58,026 nt of DNA from Bacteroidetes oral taxon 274 str. F0058 (GTDB lineage: Bacteria > Bacteroidota > Bacteroidia > Bacteroidales > Paludibacteraceae), in contig GG774890.1 in the NCBI GenBank assembly GCA_000163695.1, forward strand, positions 603,761 to 661,786. The letters are read 5' to 3'. The notes under the pieces were generated by a model. The model was not told the origin of the DNA and did not search any database. It saw only the letters and a list, made by a program, of their open reading frames with translations. Shown in pieces: positions 26,093 to 34,903 of this stretch (positions are counted from its first letter, which is position 1; each line of letters begins with the position of its first letter). The position numbers and the translations under genes were made by a program.

Positions 26093-26788
26093 TTAGAATA
26101 CAAAACCGATTTTGAAACCGCCATATACACCTGTTCCAAGGTCAAATTTAGAGCCTTGCGGTTCGGATGTGGTGATTTTTCCTCCGGCAGTTGTAGTACT
26201 CCTACCTATAAAATTACAACCAAGATTAAGACCTGCTTCTGCTCCAATGTACAGACTCTGAGCGATATAGTAGTCAGCTCCGAACAAAAGTTTGCCTCCA
26301 ATGTAGAATGTACCAGGACCTTTTACACTTGTATCAAAATTGTTGTCTTTTTTGTTATCGGTAATTGAAGATTGATTCCAAACTTCTATACCGAGGTCTG
26401 CACCAACGTATGGCGAGAGTCTGGCTGTGCCGTTGAAGTGTTTTTCGATACCTGCAAACAAACCGAAACCACCTCTGCTGGTTTTTGTAGTAACATCAGC
26501 ATTAGATGTATTTGTTTCGCTTACTTGACTTGCCGATAACGAAGCACGCAAAGCAAGGTCGTCCATCAAGAACAAGCGACCTTTCAACATACCGTCAAAT
26601 GTATTGACCGGGCTTTGGTTTGAAAAAATACCCTTGCCGAACAGGCCGAGGTCAGCTGTTACGTCGCCCTGGTTGGGTTTGAAATAGTTTGTTGTAGTAA
26701 CTGTTGTAACTCTTACAACTTCTTCTTGTGCACTTGCAATATTGAATGCAAATACTACTGCTAATGCAGATAAAATTACTTTTTTCAT
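26093..26788 (-). CDS. Outer-membrane beta-barrel protein (porin-like family)
   Basis: A 231-residue exported protein with a clean signal peptide (VILSALAVVFAFNIASAQ). The mature part shows alternating strands with many Gly, Phe and Tyr (GGFGLFAGIEKHF, LSPYVGADLGIEVW, LYIGAEAGLNLGCNF) and ends in aromatic F (GFKIGFVF), as needed for BAM recognition. An eight- to ten-stranded barrel of the OmpA/OmpW size class is likely; cargo unknown. It is transcribed alone, with a promoter at 26831-26838 and its own terminator. Confidence 0.8.
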   Translation of the reverse strand: MKKVILSALAVVFAFNIASAQEEVVRVTTVTTTNYFKPNQGDVTADLGLFGKGIFSNQSPVNTFDGMLKGRLFLMDDLALRASLSASQVSETNTSNADVTTKTSRGGFGLFAGIEKHFNGTARLSPYVGADLGIEVWNQSSITDNKKDNNFDTSVKGPGTFYIGGKLLFGADYYIAQSLYIGAEAGLNLGCNFIGRSTTTAGGKITTSEPQGSKFDLGTGVYGGFKIGFVF

Positions 26789-26830
26789 CTCTTTTTTAAA
26801 ATTTGAATTGTTTAATATTAAAATTTACGG

Positions 26831-26838
26831 CAAAGGTA
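26831..26838 (-). promoter_or_regulatory. -7 promoter box for the outer-membrane protein gene
   Basis: TACCTTTG on the minus strand, 42 bases before the ATG. Confidence 0.6.
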
Positions 26839-26919
26839 CAACAAATTATTTACTGCGGAGCTGTAACAATGGATAAATAGTTTAAAATATTGTTAAGGCG
26901 AAGAATGTGTTTTTTGTAA

Positions 26920-27654
26920 TTATTTGTTGCCTATATACATAGAGCAAGTGCCCCAAGACAATTTTTTATAAGAAACATTTTTGAAACCGTTTTTTGTCAT
27001 AATTTCTGTCATCTGTCTATTCTGTGGGAATGCCGATATGGATTTCGGCAGATAGTCGTATGCTTGTCGACTTTTGGTGAATATTTTACCGAGTCGTGGT
27101 ATCAGCTTGGAGTATATCCGATATCCTTGTCGTGCGGGGAAATATTCGGGAGTAGATAGTTCGAGTATCATAAGCCGCCCTCCCCGTCGTAGAACACGCA
27201 ACATCTCACACAGACCTTTGTCGAGGTCTTCGAAATTGCGTACTCCGAAAGCCGCCATTACTGCATCGAACGAGTCGTCTGCAAACGACAGGTCGCAGCA
27301 ATTCTGTCGGTCGAATAAGATGGAGTCGCTCAGTCCGAGCCTCTCGACTTTGGTACGTCCTACGTTCATCATCTGCTCGGATATGTCGATGCCTACTATA
27401 CTTGCAGGTCGCAGTCGCATATAGGCTTCGATAGCCAAGTCGCCTGTACCTGTGGCAACATCGAGTATTCGCTGTGGTTTGATGTCGGCAAGAGCCTTTA
27501 TTCCTCTCGTTCGCCAACATTTATCCATATTTAGCGACATCGTGTGGTTCATCGTGTCGTATCCGGCAGCTATCTGGTCGAACATACGTTCTACCTGTAC
27601 GCTTTTGGAGCTGTCGCTGTGGTCGAATGGTAATACTTTTTCTACTTTATACAT
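26920..27654 (-). CDS. menG: Demethylmenaquinone methyltransferase
   Basis: A 244-residue class I SAM methyltransferase of the UbiE/MenG family. It begins with the family's FDQIAAGYDTMNHTMSLNMDKCWR, then the SAM-binding motif ILDVATGTGDLA (63-74), FDAVMAAFGVRNFEDLDKGL and LELSTPEYFP. It performs the last step of menaquinone synthesis; anaerobic Bacteroidales use menaquinone in fumarate respiration and lack ubiquinone, so MenG is preferred over UbiE. It follows holB after 22 bases and is probably co-transcribed with it. Confidence 0.93.
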   Translation of the reverse strand: MYKVEKVLPFDHSDSSKSVQVERMFDQIAAGYDTMNHTMSLNMDKCWRTRGIKALADIKPQRILDVATGTGDLAIEAYMRLRPASIVGIDISEQMMNVGRTKVERLGLSDSILFDRQNCCDLSFADDSFDAVMAAFGVRNFEDLDKGLCEMLRVLRRGGRLMILELSTPEYFPARQGYRIYSKLIPRLGKIFTKSRQAYDYLPKSISAFPQNRQMTEIMTKNGFKNVSYKKLSWGTCSMYIGNK

Positions 27655-27676
27655 ATAATATATGATTGTCTTTACA

Positions 27677-28825
27677 TCAGGGATTCATATTTAATTTCAG
27701 CAACTCGTTGATTTTGAGCATAAGGTCTAAAAAAACATATTTAGCATTAGCATTCTGTTCGATATGCGCCTCTGCCAGAGCAAATTCGTTCATAAACTGT
27801 TCTATGTTGCGTTCGTTTACAAAGCGTGCAAATCGCTGTGCGAAATCGAGTTCGTCGGCGTTCATATATACGAGATTATCGACAGAAAGATTATATACGA
27901 AGTTCTCTCGCAGCTCTCGTTGTGCATTTTGCAGAAAAGCCGTTTGCGAGGTGCGCCCCAGCGATGTCAGTTGCTCGAGAATGGGTCTCCATTGACTGCC
28001 GAAAGTGGTTTCGTTCAGATTCCAGCATCCTCTCATCATATCTATGAATAACCTTAGGTAATAGGCGTTGGTATCGTCGTTGTTGATATTTTTATATAGC
28101 TGATTTAGACTGCCTTTGGCATTTTTTATATAAAATTCGGAAGCCTCGTTGTACAACCCTTTACTTTTCAGTTCTCGACGGAGATGTTCGACGTCTATCG
28201 GTGGGAAAAATATCTGTTGTACCCGAGAGCGAATAGTTGGCAGGATATTCTCTATATTGTCCGATATGAGGATAAAAAGTGTCTGTCCCTGAGGTTCTTC
28301 TATTACTTTGAGTACCTTATTGGCACAGGCTTCGTGCATCTGCTCGGCACACCATATTATCATTATTTTATACTGTGCCTCGAATGCTTTCAGATTGAGT
28401 TTGCGTATTATTTCGTCGCCCTCACGCGTATATATTATCGGTTTTTTATCCTCTTGCAAGGCTTCTTGCCAATCCTGCAACGACAGGTATGGATTTTTGA
28501 GCACTTCGTTGCGGAATTGCGGCAAAAAATCGTCGCAAACGGAACCGTCGTCGCCCGACGATTTTTTGTTGATGATAGGGAATACAAAATGTAGGTCGGG
28601 ATGTACCAACCCCGCATATTTCCTGCACGAAGGGCACTGCCCGCACGAATCGTCGGGGAGAGGATTTTCGCAGTTGATGTACTGAGCATAAGCTAATGCC
28701 ATAGGCAGGCAGCCAACGCCCGAAATACCGTGGAACATCTGGGCGTGAGCCACTCGTCTCGCTGCGGCTCCTCGTATCAAACGACTTTTGATGTCATCTT
28801 GTCCTACTATATCTCTGAAAAACAC
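27677..28825 (-). CDS. holB: DNA polymerase III subunit delta'
   Basis: A 382-residue clamp-loader subunit. The N-terminus FFRDIVGQDDIKSRLI is typical. The P-loop position reads GISGVGCLPMA, lacking the Lys-Thr/Ser pair, as expected for delta', which does not bind ATP. A zinc cluster follows (C-x9-C-x2-C-x2-C, from NCENPLPDD to SCRK). It helps load the sliding clamp. No ATG precedes the conserved N-terminus; translation most likely starts at GTG (28825), 30 bases after a TAATTTTG box. Confidence 0.92.
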   Translation of the reverse strand: MFFRDIVGQDDIKSRLIRGAAARRVAHAQMFHGISGVGCLPMALAYAQYINCENPLPDDSCGQCPSCRKYAGLVHPDLHFVFPIINKKSSGDDGSVCDDFLPQFRNEVLKNPYLSLQDWQEALQEDKKPIIYTREGDEIIRKLNLKAFEAQYKIMIIWCAEQMHEACANKVLKVIEEPQGQTLFILISDNIENILPTIRSRVQQIFFPPIDVEHLRRELKSKGLYNEASEFYIKNAKGSLNQLYKNINNDDTNAYYLRLFIDMMRGCWNLNETTFGSQWRPILEQLTSLGRTSQTAFLQNAQRELRENFVYNLSVDNLVYMNADELDFAQRFARFVNERNIEQFMNEFALAEAHIEQNANAKYVFLDLMLKINELLKLNMNP

Positions 28826-28854
28826 ACTATTAATATATATATAGATTGACTGTA

Positions 28855-28862
28855 CAAAATTA
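28855..28862 (-). promoter_or_regulatory. -7 promoter box for holB-menG
   Basis: TAATTTTG on the minus strand, 30 bases before the GTG start. It supports the non-ATG start. Confidence 0.6.
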
Positions 28863-28973
28863 TAATTTATTTCCGATAATGCGGCAACGGTATTGAAAGT
28901 CGCTCGGCGAAAACACGATTTTTCGCTGTCTTGCCGAATAATCCTAAAAACTTATGGGCGGCGTCTCGGGTAT

Positions 28974-29021
28974 TTTCGAAAAAGACTTTGTAGAAACTCG
29001 ATTATCTGTCTCTACAAAGTC
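28974..29021 (-). terminator. Strong intrinsic terminator after the HU-LysM gene
   Basis: On the minus strand AGACTTTGTAGA (29021-29010) pairs perfectly with TCTACAAAGTCT (28993-28982), followed by TTTTTC. The 12-bp stem is among the clearest terminators in the window. Confidence 0.85.
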
Positions 29022-29047
29022 TAACACAAGTAATATCAATGTTGCAT

Positions 29048-30433
29048 TTATTTGCCCAGAGCAATTTCCAATTTTTTCACCTTACCCATTAGTACATTGT
29101 CGTTTGTATTGGTCAATCGGCTGTCGAGTTTCGGTATTTTCAGTCTTGTACCTACGGATATATTGTTGGCATTGGCTATGTTGTCTCTGTTGGCTTCGAA
29201 AATATATACCCAAAATAACCTGCTGCCATAGTATTTTTCGGCAAGCCGAGCCATTGTCTCACCTGCACCGATGGCAACGGTATCGATATATTCGGTATAT
29301 TTTCTGTTTTCGAAGAATAGAGTATCTGCCTCAGTCTCAGCTTCTATTTCCGTGTCGGCTACAGGTTCGTATATTACGGTAGAGTCGAGTTCTTCCTGCT
29401 GTTGAGCCACTGTATCCCGCTTAGGCAGAAGACCGTCTACGAAGCCGCAAACTTGTGGCTTGTACATAAAATATCCGCCTGCAGCCAGAGCTATCACTAC
29501 GACAGCCAATATTATCCACAACCAAGACTTTCTTCTGTGGACAATTACTTCATCGGCGTTGTAATCGTCGTTCGCATACCCATCGCCGCCAAAACCTTTT
29601 CGAGTGTTGCTGTCGTCGTTAGGCACATATCTGTTGTTGGCATAGTTGGGCGTATACGTATTGTCGTCGTATTTGGGGGTATACCTATCTTCGTCGTATT
29701 TAGATGTATGTCTATCTTCTTCGTCGTTAGGTATATATGCCTGATGACTGCTTGTATCTGTCGTAGTAGCGGTATCGTACGGCTTATAGCTGTTGTCCGT
29801 TGTGTCCACCCCGCTGTATTCATTATCGGGTCGATACCGATAATCGTCATCGGGTTGTGTGTTTGTCGGTTCGTCTACCGTGATACTTTCTGTTGTCGTC
29901 GGTGTATATGGTTGATAATCCGAATGTACGTCTGTCTCTTGTCTTATGTCGGATACCTCTATCGACGAGGGAGTAGTCTCTGTATGAGACTCTTGTATGT
30001 CGACATAATCTTTTTGTACAGTATTGTCGGCTGTTTCTTCGTTTTGTATCTCAGACAGGACGCTCTTTATCTCTTCGGCTTGCCGCGACAGCGTATCCAA
30101 AGGCACATTGGAGGCAGTCTCTTCGGACAACTCTACAGGATGTAAATGTGAAAATTCCTGATTTACAGTCGATTTTAGGCTCTCTGCCGGTTCGAACTTC
30201 AGTTTGTAGAATTCGCGTGGCTCACCATCTTTTAGTTTTGTATTCTTATGATAAGTAGACCACACGAGACTGAATGTCCCTACACCGTCGATGGTTATCT
30301 CTTTGTTGGTGGGCAAATTCTTGAGCAACAAATCGTTAAGTTTGCTTATAAAAATACCGACTTGCTCTTCGGGCATATCCAATTTTTGCGACAGATTGGA
30401 TATTATATCCTGTTTTGTTACTGTTTCTTTCAT
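29048..30433 (-). CDS. Membrane protein with HU/IHF-like N-domain and LysM domain
   Basis: A 461-residue multidomain protein. Residues 1-95 form an HU/IHF-like or HU-CCDC81-like domain (LSQKLDMPEEQVGIFISKLND, ITIDGVGTFSLV). A long acidic, Thr/Asp/Tyr-rich linker follows (100-295) with degenerate repeats of about 10 residues (YTPKYDD/YTPNYAN, 250-272). Then come one membrane helix (303-324) and a C-terminal LysM domain (385-436, GAGETMARLAEKYYGSRLFWVYIFEAN). The topology predicts the HU domain in the cytoplasm and LysM in the periplasm at the peptidoglycan. Its ATG overlaps the stop of a small HU gene by 4 bases, so the two are translationally coupled. A DNA-to-wall or divisome tether is a possible role, by inference. 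Confidence 0.85.
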   Translation of the reverse strand: MKETVTKQDIISNLSQKLDMPEEQVGIFISKLNDLLLKNLPTNKEITIDGVGTFSLVWSTYHKNTKLKDGEPREFYKLKFEPAESLKSTVNQEFSHLHPVELSEETASNVPLDTLSRQAEEIKSVLSEIQNEETADNTVQKDYVDIQESHTETTPSSIEVSDIRQETDVHSDYQPYTPTTTESITVDEPTNTQPDDDYRYRPDNEYSGVDTTDNSYKPYDTATTTDTSSHQAYIPNDEEDRHTSKYDEDRYTPKYDDNTYTPNYANNRYVPNDDSNTRKGFGGDGYANDDYNADEVIVHRRKSWLWIILAVVVIALAAGGYFMYKPQVCGFVDGLLPKRDTVAQQQEELDSTVIYEPVADTEIEAETEADTLFFENRKYTEYIDTVAIGAGETMARLAEKYYGSRLFWVYIFEANRDNIANANNISVGTRLKIPKLDSRLTNTNDNVLMGKVKKLEIALGK

Positions 30434-30714
30434 TTTTGAATATTTTTTATGTGTTCCTTAACTGATTTTGTTACTTTTAGTTCCACCACATTTTTGGGAG
30501 GATATAGTGTCCTCTTTTGTGTTTTGGGGTTTGTTATTATTTTTTGTTCTCTGACAACGGTCTGCAAAACACCGAAATCCAAGAACTCGATATGGTTGCC
30601 CGCACCTAATTTGTCGGAGATTTCTTCGACGAAAGCATCGAGAAACTCTTTCGTCTTCTCTTGCGTGGCTTTTGTCGATCTGCTCAGTTTCACTATTAAT
30701 TCTTTGTTATCCAT
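30430..30714 (-). CDS. HU-family DNA-binding protein
   Basis: A 94-residue HU/IHF-fold protein starting MDNKELIVKLSRSTKATQEKTKEFLDAFVEEI, with the beta-arm region GAGNHIEFLDFGVLQTVVREQKIITNPKTQKRTLYPP and a basic C-terminus. A longer frame would add 33 residues across the promoter (30757-30764), so the ATG at 30714 is chosen. The arm proline sits in the TNPKTQ stretch. It is coupled by an ATGA overlap to the HU-LysM membrane protein, suggesting the two act together. Confidence 0.9.
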   Translation of the reverse strand: MDNKELIVKLSRSTKATQEKTKEFLDAFVEEISDKLGAGNHIEFLDFGVLQTVVREQKIITNPKTQKRTLYPPKNVVELKVTKSVKEHIKNIQK

Positions 30715-30756
30715 ACACTTTGTGTTTTTAAGTAGACAATAAAAAAATACTTTCTG

Positions 30757-30764
30757 CAAAATTA
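30757..30764 (-). promoter_or_regulatory. -7 promoter box for the HU operon
   Basis: TAATTTTG on the minus strand, 43 bases before the HU ATG. Confidence 0.65.
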
Positions 30765-30775
30765 ACATTTTTTTT

Positions 30776-30806
30776 TTTGTCAGTTTCAAAAAATGTATTA
30801 TTTTTG
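30776..30806 (+). promoter_or_regulatory. Promoter of purB-guaB
   Basis: TTTG (30776-30779), 19 bases, then TATTTTTG (30799-30806). It overlaps the control region of the divergent HU operon. The distance to the purB ATG is about 156 bases, leaving a long leader. Confidence 0.7.
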
Positions 30807-30898
30807 CACGCAATTAACTTTGTTTTTGTTTTCATTGTTGCTTAGTTTTAAGTTGAAATGTTAATTGTTAAAAAATTGTTTTCATAGTTTTTGTTTGG

Positions 30899-30932
30899 GA
30901 GTAACCTGCTACGGCGGGTTGCTCTTTGTTTT
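30899..30932 (+). promoter_or_regulatory. Terminator-like hairpin in the purB leader
   Basis: GAGTAACCTGC pairs with GCGGGTTGCTC (11 bp, two wobble pairs plus one U-G) around the tetraloop TACG, a stable UNCG class closed by C-G. TTTGTTTT follows directly. It lies between the promoter and the ATG, where it could attenuate purB-guaB expression or end a short ~120-nt RNA. Confidence 0.6.
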
Positions 30933-30962
30933 ATATTAAAACTAAATAAAATACACATAGTA

Positions 30963-32258
30963 ATGATAGATAGATACTCACGCCCTCAGATGAGGGCGGT
31001 TTGGACAGAAGAAAATAAATTCGGAGCATATCTCAAAGTAGAGTTGTACGCTGCCGAAGCGTGGAGCGAACTCGGAGTAGTACCCAAAGAAGATATTGAA
31101 AAACTGTGGGCAAACGCCAAATTTTCGATACCTCGAATATACGAGATAGAGCAGCAGACGAAGCACGATATAGTGGCTTTTACGCGTGCCGTATCGGAGA
31201 GTCTGGGCGACGAACGTAAGTGGGTACATTACGGGCTTACCTCTACAGACGTAGTAGATACAGCCAACGGATACCTTATAAAACAGGCAAACGACATATT
31301 ACTTGCAGATATAGAGCAATTTATAGAAGTGCTTAGAGTACAGGCTCTAAAATATAAAGACACTCCCTGCATAGGACGCACACACGGCATACACGCCGAT
31401 ATTACGAGTTTCGGACTGAAATTTGCTCTCTGGCACTCGGAGATGAGTCGCAATTTAGAGCGTTTCCGTGCTGCTCGTCGTGATATAGAGTGCGGCAAGA
31501 TGAGCGGAGCAGTAGGCAACTTTGCCAATATACCGCCATTTGTGGAAGAGTATGTCTGTCGTAAGCTCGGTATATCGCACGCCGAGGTCTCGACACAAGT
31601 GATACAGCGCGACCGCCACGCATATTATATGGCGACGCTTGCCGTCGTTGCTGCAACATTGGAGCAGATTGCTTTGGAGATACGCAACTTACAGCGTACC
31701 GAGGTGCACGAAGTCGAAGAGAATTTCGGCAAAGGGCAAAAAGGTTCGTCGGCTATGCCTCACAAGCGTAATCCCATAAGTGCCGAGAATATATGCGGTT
31801 GTGCCAGAGTAATGCGCGGGTATATGGCGACATTCTACGAAAACGTGGCTCTGTGGCACGAACGCGATATTTCGCACTCGGCTACCGAACGAATAATATT
31901 GCCCGACGCTACTATGTTGCTCGATTATATGCTTATGCGTCTGAAAGGTATTCTGGAAAACCTCGTTGTATTCCCGCAAAATATGCTCGATAACATATAC
32001 AGGACAAAGAAGATAATTTTTGCTCAGCGTGTAATGAATGCCCTGATTGCCAAAGGACTATCGAGAGAGGAGGCTTACGATACCGTACAGCCGATAGCTA
32101 TGGAGGCTTATGCAAAACAGCTTGATTATCAAGAGTTGTTGGCTGCCAATCAAAAAGTTATGTCGTTGTTGTCCGAAACGGAACTTAACGGCTGTTTTAC
32201 TCTCGACTATTATCTGAAAAACGTAGATTACATACTCGAAAGAGGCGGAATAAAATAA
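30963..32258 (+). CDS. purB: Adenylosuccinate lyase
   Basis: A 431-residue fumarase/aspartase-superfamily lyase acting twice in purine synthesis, on SAICAR and on adenylosuccinate. Conserved elements are RYSRPQM, HYGLTSTDVVDTA (89-101), GRTHGIHADI with the general acid/base His141, and the signature GSSAMPHKRNPI (261-272) with the catalytic serine loop. The ATG at 30963 gives the family's standard N-terminus; a longer frame would run through the leader hairpin. It is followed after 35 bases by guaB, so both AMP and GMP branches are co-transcribed. Confidence 0.96.
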   Translation: MIDRYSRPQMRAVWTEENKFGAYLKVELYAAEAWSELGVVPKEDIEKLWANAKFSIPRIYEIEQQTKHDIVAFTRAVSESLGDERKWVHYGLTSTDVVDTANGYLIKQANDILLADIEQFIEVLRVQALKYKDTPCIGRTHGIHADITSFGLKFALWHSEMSRNLERFRAARRDIECGKMSGAVGNFANIPPFVEEYVCRKLGISHAEVSTQVIQRDRHAYYMATLAVVAATLEQIALEIRNLQRTEVHEVEENFGKGQKGSSAMPHKRNPISAENICGCARVMRGYMATFYENVALWHERDISHSATERIILPDATMLLDYMLMRLKGILENLVVFPQNMLDNIYRTKKIIFAQRVMNALIAKGLSREEAYDTVQPIAMEAYAKQLDYQELLAANQKVMSLLSETELNGCFTLDYYLKNVDYILERGGIK

Positions 32259-32293
32259 GTAAAAACAACTAAAAACATAAAGGGATAAATGAT

Positions 32294-33742
32294 ATGAAAA
32301 CAGGACTGACGTTTGACGATGTACTGCTTGTGCCGCAGTACTCGGAGATTTTACCGAGCGAGGTGAATATTTCGACTTTTCTTACCAAAAATATAAAGTT
32401 GAACGTGCCTATCGTGAGTGCGGCAATGGACACCGTAACCGAATCGGCTATGGCAATAGCTATGGCACGTGAGGGTGGGCTTGGTTTTATCCATAAAAAT
32501 ATGAGTATAGAGAACCAAGCAGCCGAAGTAGACAAGGTAAAAAGGCACGAGAACGGTATGATTCTCAATCCTGTAACTGTCTCAAAGGAAGATACTCTGA
32601 TCGATGTCGAAAAAATTTGCCGACGTTATCACATAAGCGGTCTGCCCGTCGTAGACAGCGACAAGCATCTCGTGGGTATGATTACACGCCGCGACATCAA
32701 GTATTTGAACATCGACAACACAAAGGTAGAGGCAGTGATGACCAAAGATAATCTCATTACAGCCCAAGTAGGTACTTCGCTCGAGGAAGCAAAGATGATT
32801 CTGTGGAAAAATCGTATCGAAAAGTTGCCGATAGTAGACAATCAATACAGACTTGTGGGACTCATTACCAGCAAAGATATAGATAATATCGGCAACCACC
32901 CAAATGCTTGCAAAGACCGTCAGGGACGGCTACGATGCGGCGCTGCCGTAGGTGTCGGCGAGGATACTCTGCGGCGGGTAGAAGCTCTGATAAATGCAGG
33001 AGTCGATGTGATTACGGTAGACTCGGCACACGGGCATAGTCGCAATGTGATAGATGCGGTTCGTAAGATACGTGACAAATTCCCCGACATAGACCTTGTG
33101 GCAGGTAATATCGTTACCGCCCGTGCAGCCGAAGAGCTCGCCAAAGCCGGAGTGAATACGGTGAAAGTAGGTATCGGACCCGGCAGTATCTGTACCACAC
33201 GTGTGGTAGCAGGTGTGGGTGTACCACAAATAACGGCAATACAAGAAGTTGCCGAGTATTGCAAGACAAACGACATAAAGCTCATTGCCGACGGAGGTAT
33301 CAAATTCAGCGGCGATATAGCGAAAGCCATTGCAGCGGGAGCAGACGTAGTGATGCTCGGTTCGCTGCTTGCCGGCTGTACGGAAAGTCCCGGTGAGGAG
33401 GTGATATTCCAAGGCAGGAAGTTCAAAGTGTATGTCGGTATGGGTAGTCTGGCTGCGATGAAACGCGGTAGTGCCGACCGTTACTTCCAGAGCAAAGACA
33501 CGCAGACCAAAAAACTTGTACCCGAAGGTATCGAGGGACGTGTGGCGTACAAGGGCAGTGTGAGCGACTCTATATATCAGCTCTGTGGCGGTCTGCTATC
33601 GGGTATGGGCTATTGCGGTACTCCCAATATCGAATCCCTGAAAAACAACGGTGTCTTCGTGCAGATTACGTCTGCCGGTCTCAAAGAGAGCCATCCGCAC
33701 GACGTGGATATTACGGTCGAAGCCCCTAACTACACGATATAA
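32294..33742 (+). CDS. guaB: IMP dehydrogenase
   Basis: A 482-residue TIM-barrel enzyme oxidising IMP to XMP, the committed step to GMP. The barrel is interrupted by two CBS domains (about 92-205), which sense adenine or guanine nucleotides in this family. The catalytic loop GPGSICTTRVVAGVG contains Cys300. The flap motif GMGSLAAMKRGSADRYFQ and GIEGRVAYKG are present. Length is normal. It ends at a very strong bidirectional terminator. Confidence 0.97.
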   Translation: MKTGLTFDDVLLVPQYSEILPSEVNISTFLTKNIKLNVPIVSAAMDTVTESAMAIAMAREGGLGFIHKNMSIENQAAEVDKVKRHENGMILNPVTVSKEDTLIDVEKICRRYHISGLPVVDSDKHLVGMITRRDIKYLNIDNTKVEAVMTKDNLITAQVGTSLEEAKMILWKNRIEKLPIVDNQYRLVGLITSKDIDNIGNHPNACKDRQGRLRCGAAVGVGEDTLRRVEALINAGVDVITVDSAHGHSRNVIDAVRKIRDKFPDIDLVAGNIVTARAAEELAKAGVNTVKVGIGPGSICTTRVVAGVGVPQITAIQEVAEYCKTNDIKLIADGGIKFSGDIAKAIAAGADVVMLGSLLAGCTESPGEEVIFQGRKFKVYVGMGSLAAMKRGSADRYFQSKDTQTKKLVPEGIEGRVAYKGSVSDSIYQLCGGLLSGMGYCGTPNIESLKNNGVFVQITSAGLKESHPHDVDITVEAPNYTI

Positions 33743-33759
33743 AAGTCGGTAGTCACCAT

Positions 33760-33806
33760 AAAAAACAAATATACCGAGTAAAATCTACTCGGTATATTTG
33801 TTTTTT
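33760..33806. terminator. Perfect 21-bp bidirectional terminator
   Basis: Bases 33760-33780 and 33786-33806 are perfectly complementary around a 5-base loop. The stem begins with six A and ends with six T, so it terminates both guaB (plus) and the tonB operon (minus). Confidence 0.92.
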
Positions 33807-33821
33807 GCATCATATATTGCC

Positions 33822-34028
33822 TTAAAATAGCTTTTTGATAGCTCTGTATACCCTAAAAATACCGTAGAGCAGGAGTATTACAGCGACTGCAATACGTATG
33901 GCAGAACTTTGTATGACGGTGTCGGCTCTTTTCCACATCAGCAGACCTATACCTGCCAACACGTAGAATACAGCCATAGCCGATTCGAATACTAACAATG
34001 CCAATTCTCTACCTTTGTATTTTTGCAT
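33822..34028 (-). CDS. Small membrane protein at the end of the ton operon
   Basis: A 68-residue protein from the ATG at 34028 (a GTG at 34043 is an alternative). It has two hydrophobic segments (ALLVFESAMAVFYVLAGIGLL and IRIAVAVILLLYGIFRVY) joined by a short polar loop with basic ends, so it is a two-helix inner-membrane hairpin. It starts 16 bases after tonB, and the operon terminator follows it directly. I know no function; an accessory of the TonB/ExbBD complex is conceivable from position only. Confidence 0.65.
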   Translation of the reverse strand: MQKYKGRELALLVFESAMAVFYVLAGIGLLMWKRADTVIQSSAIRIAVAVILLLYGIFRVYRAIKKLF

Positions 34029-34044
34029 AGTTATACACTTCACG

Positions 34045-34878
34045 TTATTTCAATACGAAACGTATGGGTTGGGTAAAATATGCTCTTACGGTGTTACCGT
34101 TTTGTTTACCTGGTATCCATTTGGGCATACCTTTTACCAAACGTACTGCTTCTCTATCGAGTAGCGAGTGAACGCTTTTTACGACTTTAACGTCTGTGAT
34201 GGAGCCGTCTTTTTCGACAACGAAACCAACTTGTACCAATCCCTGAATACCTGCCTCAGATGCCTGCGACGGATAAACGAGATTGTCTTGCAACCATTTC
34301 AGACGAGCCTCTTCGCCACCGGGGAAAGAAGGTTTCACTTGTACCCAAGTGTAAATCTTTTTATCCTCTTTGGCTGTGGTGTCTACTATGTTGCTTCGGA
34401 AATCGTCTAAGTTCACACCCGAACCGTCGGTTACTCCTTCTAAGTTCGTCCGCGAGGAGATTTCGGCATCCAGATTTTTCAACGCATCGTTTGCCTGTGC
34501 AAGGTTCTGCTCCTGCAACTTACTGTCTTCTACAATCCTTGCTTCCGTTACCATTATACTCTTAGCAAGTACGGGCGGTGGGGTAGTAGGTATCTCGATA
34601 GGTTGCTGGTCGTCTTTTTTCTGTTCGTCTGTCTGAGTATCGAAGTCGGTCTGCTTGAATGCTTCTTCTTGTTTTACTTCACCACTTTTTATTATCATAT
34701 TTTCTATGACTCTGGGCAAGAATATTGCTGCGCAACCAAGAATAATAACTATCACTAAGGCTTTGATGTGTCTATTAGACGAGTCATTCCTCAACTGATA
34801 CGCTCCATAACGCTTATTCTTACCTTCGAAGATAATCTCAAGCCATTTGGGCGACTGTAAATCAAAATCTTTTGTCAT
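34045..34878 (-). CDS. tonB: TonB energy-transducing protein
   Basis: A 277-residue protein: a short cytoplasmic N-terminus, one membrane helix (about 43-62, ALVIVIILGCAAIFLP), an acidic/Pro/Gln-rich periplasmic spacer and the TonB C-terminal domain (about 185-277, YPSQASEAGIQGLVQVGFVVEKDGSI ... KWIPGKQNG). The N-terminal GKNKRYGAYQLR is typical of Bacteroidetes TonB. It conveys the proton-motive force from ExbB/ExbD to outer-membrane receptors. It is the fourth gene of exbB-exbD-exbD-tonB. Confidence 0.95.
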   Translation of the reverse strand: MTKDFDLQSPKWLEIIFEGKNKRYGAYQLRNDSSNRHIKALVIVIILGCAAIFLPRVIENMIIKSGEVKQEEAFKQTDFDTQTDEQKKDDQQPIEIPTTPPPVLAKSIMVTEARIVEDSKLQEQNLAQANDALKNLDAEISSRTNLEGVTDGSGVNLDDFRSNIVDTTAKEDKKIYTWVQVKPSFPGGEEARLKWLQDNLVYPSQASEAGIQGLVQVGFVVEKDGSITDVKVVKSVHSLLDREAVRLVKGMPKWIPGKQNGNTVRAYFTQPIRFVLK

Positions 34879-34903
34879 AATAATTCAATCCTTTTTAATA
34901 GTT

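Noticed and set aside
30807..30962. Classical purine riboswitch before purB
   Set aside because: The three-way junction and conserved loop sequences are not present; only the terminator-like hairpin is supported.
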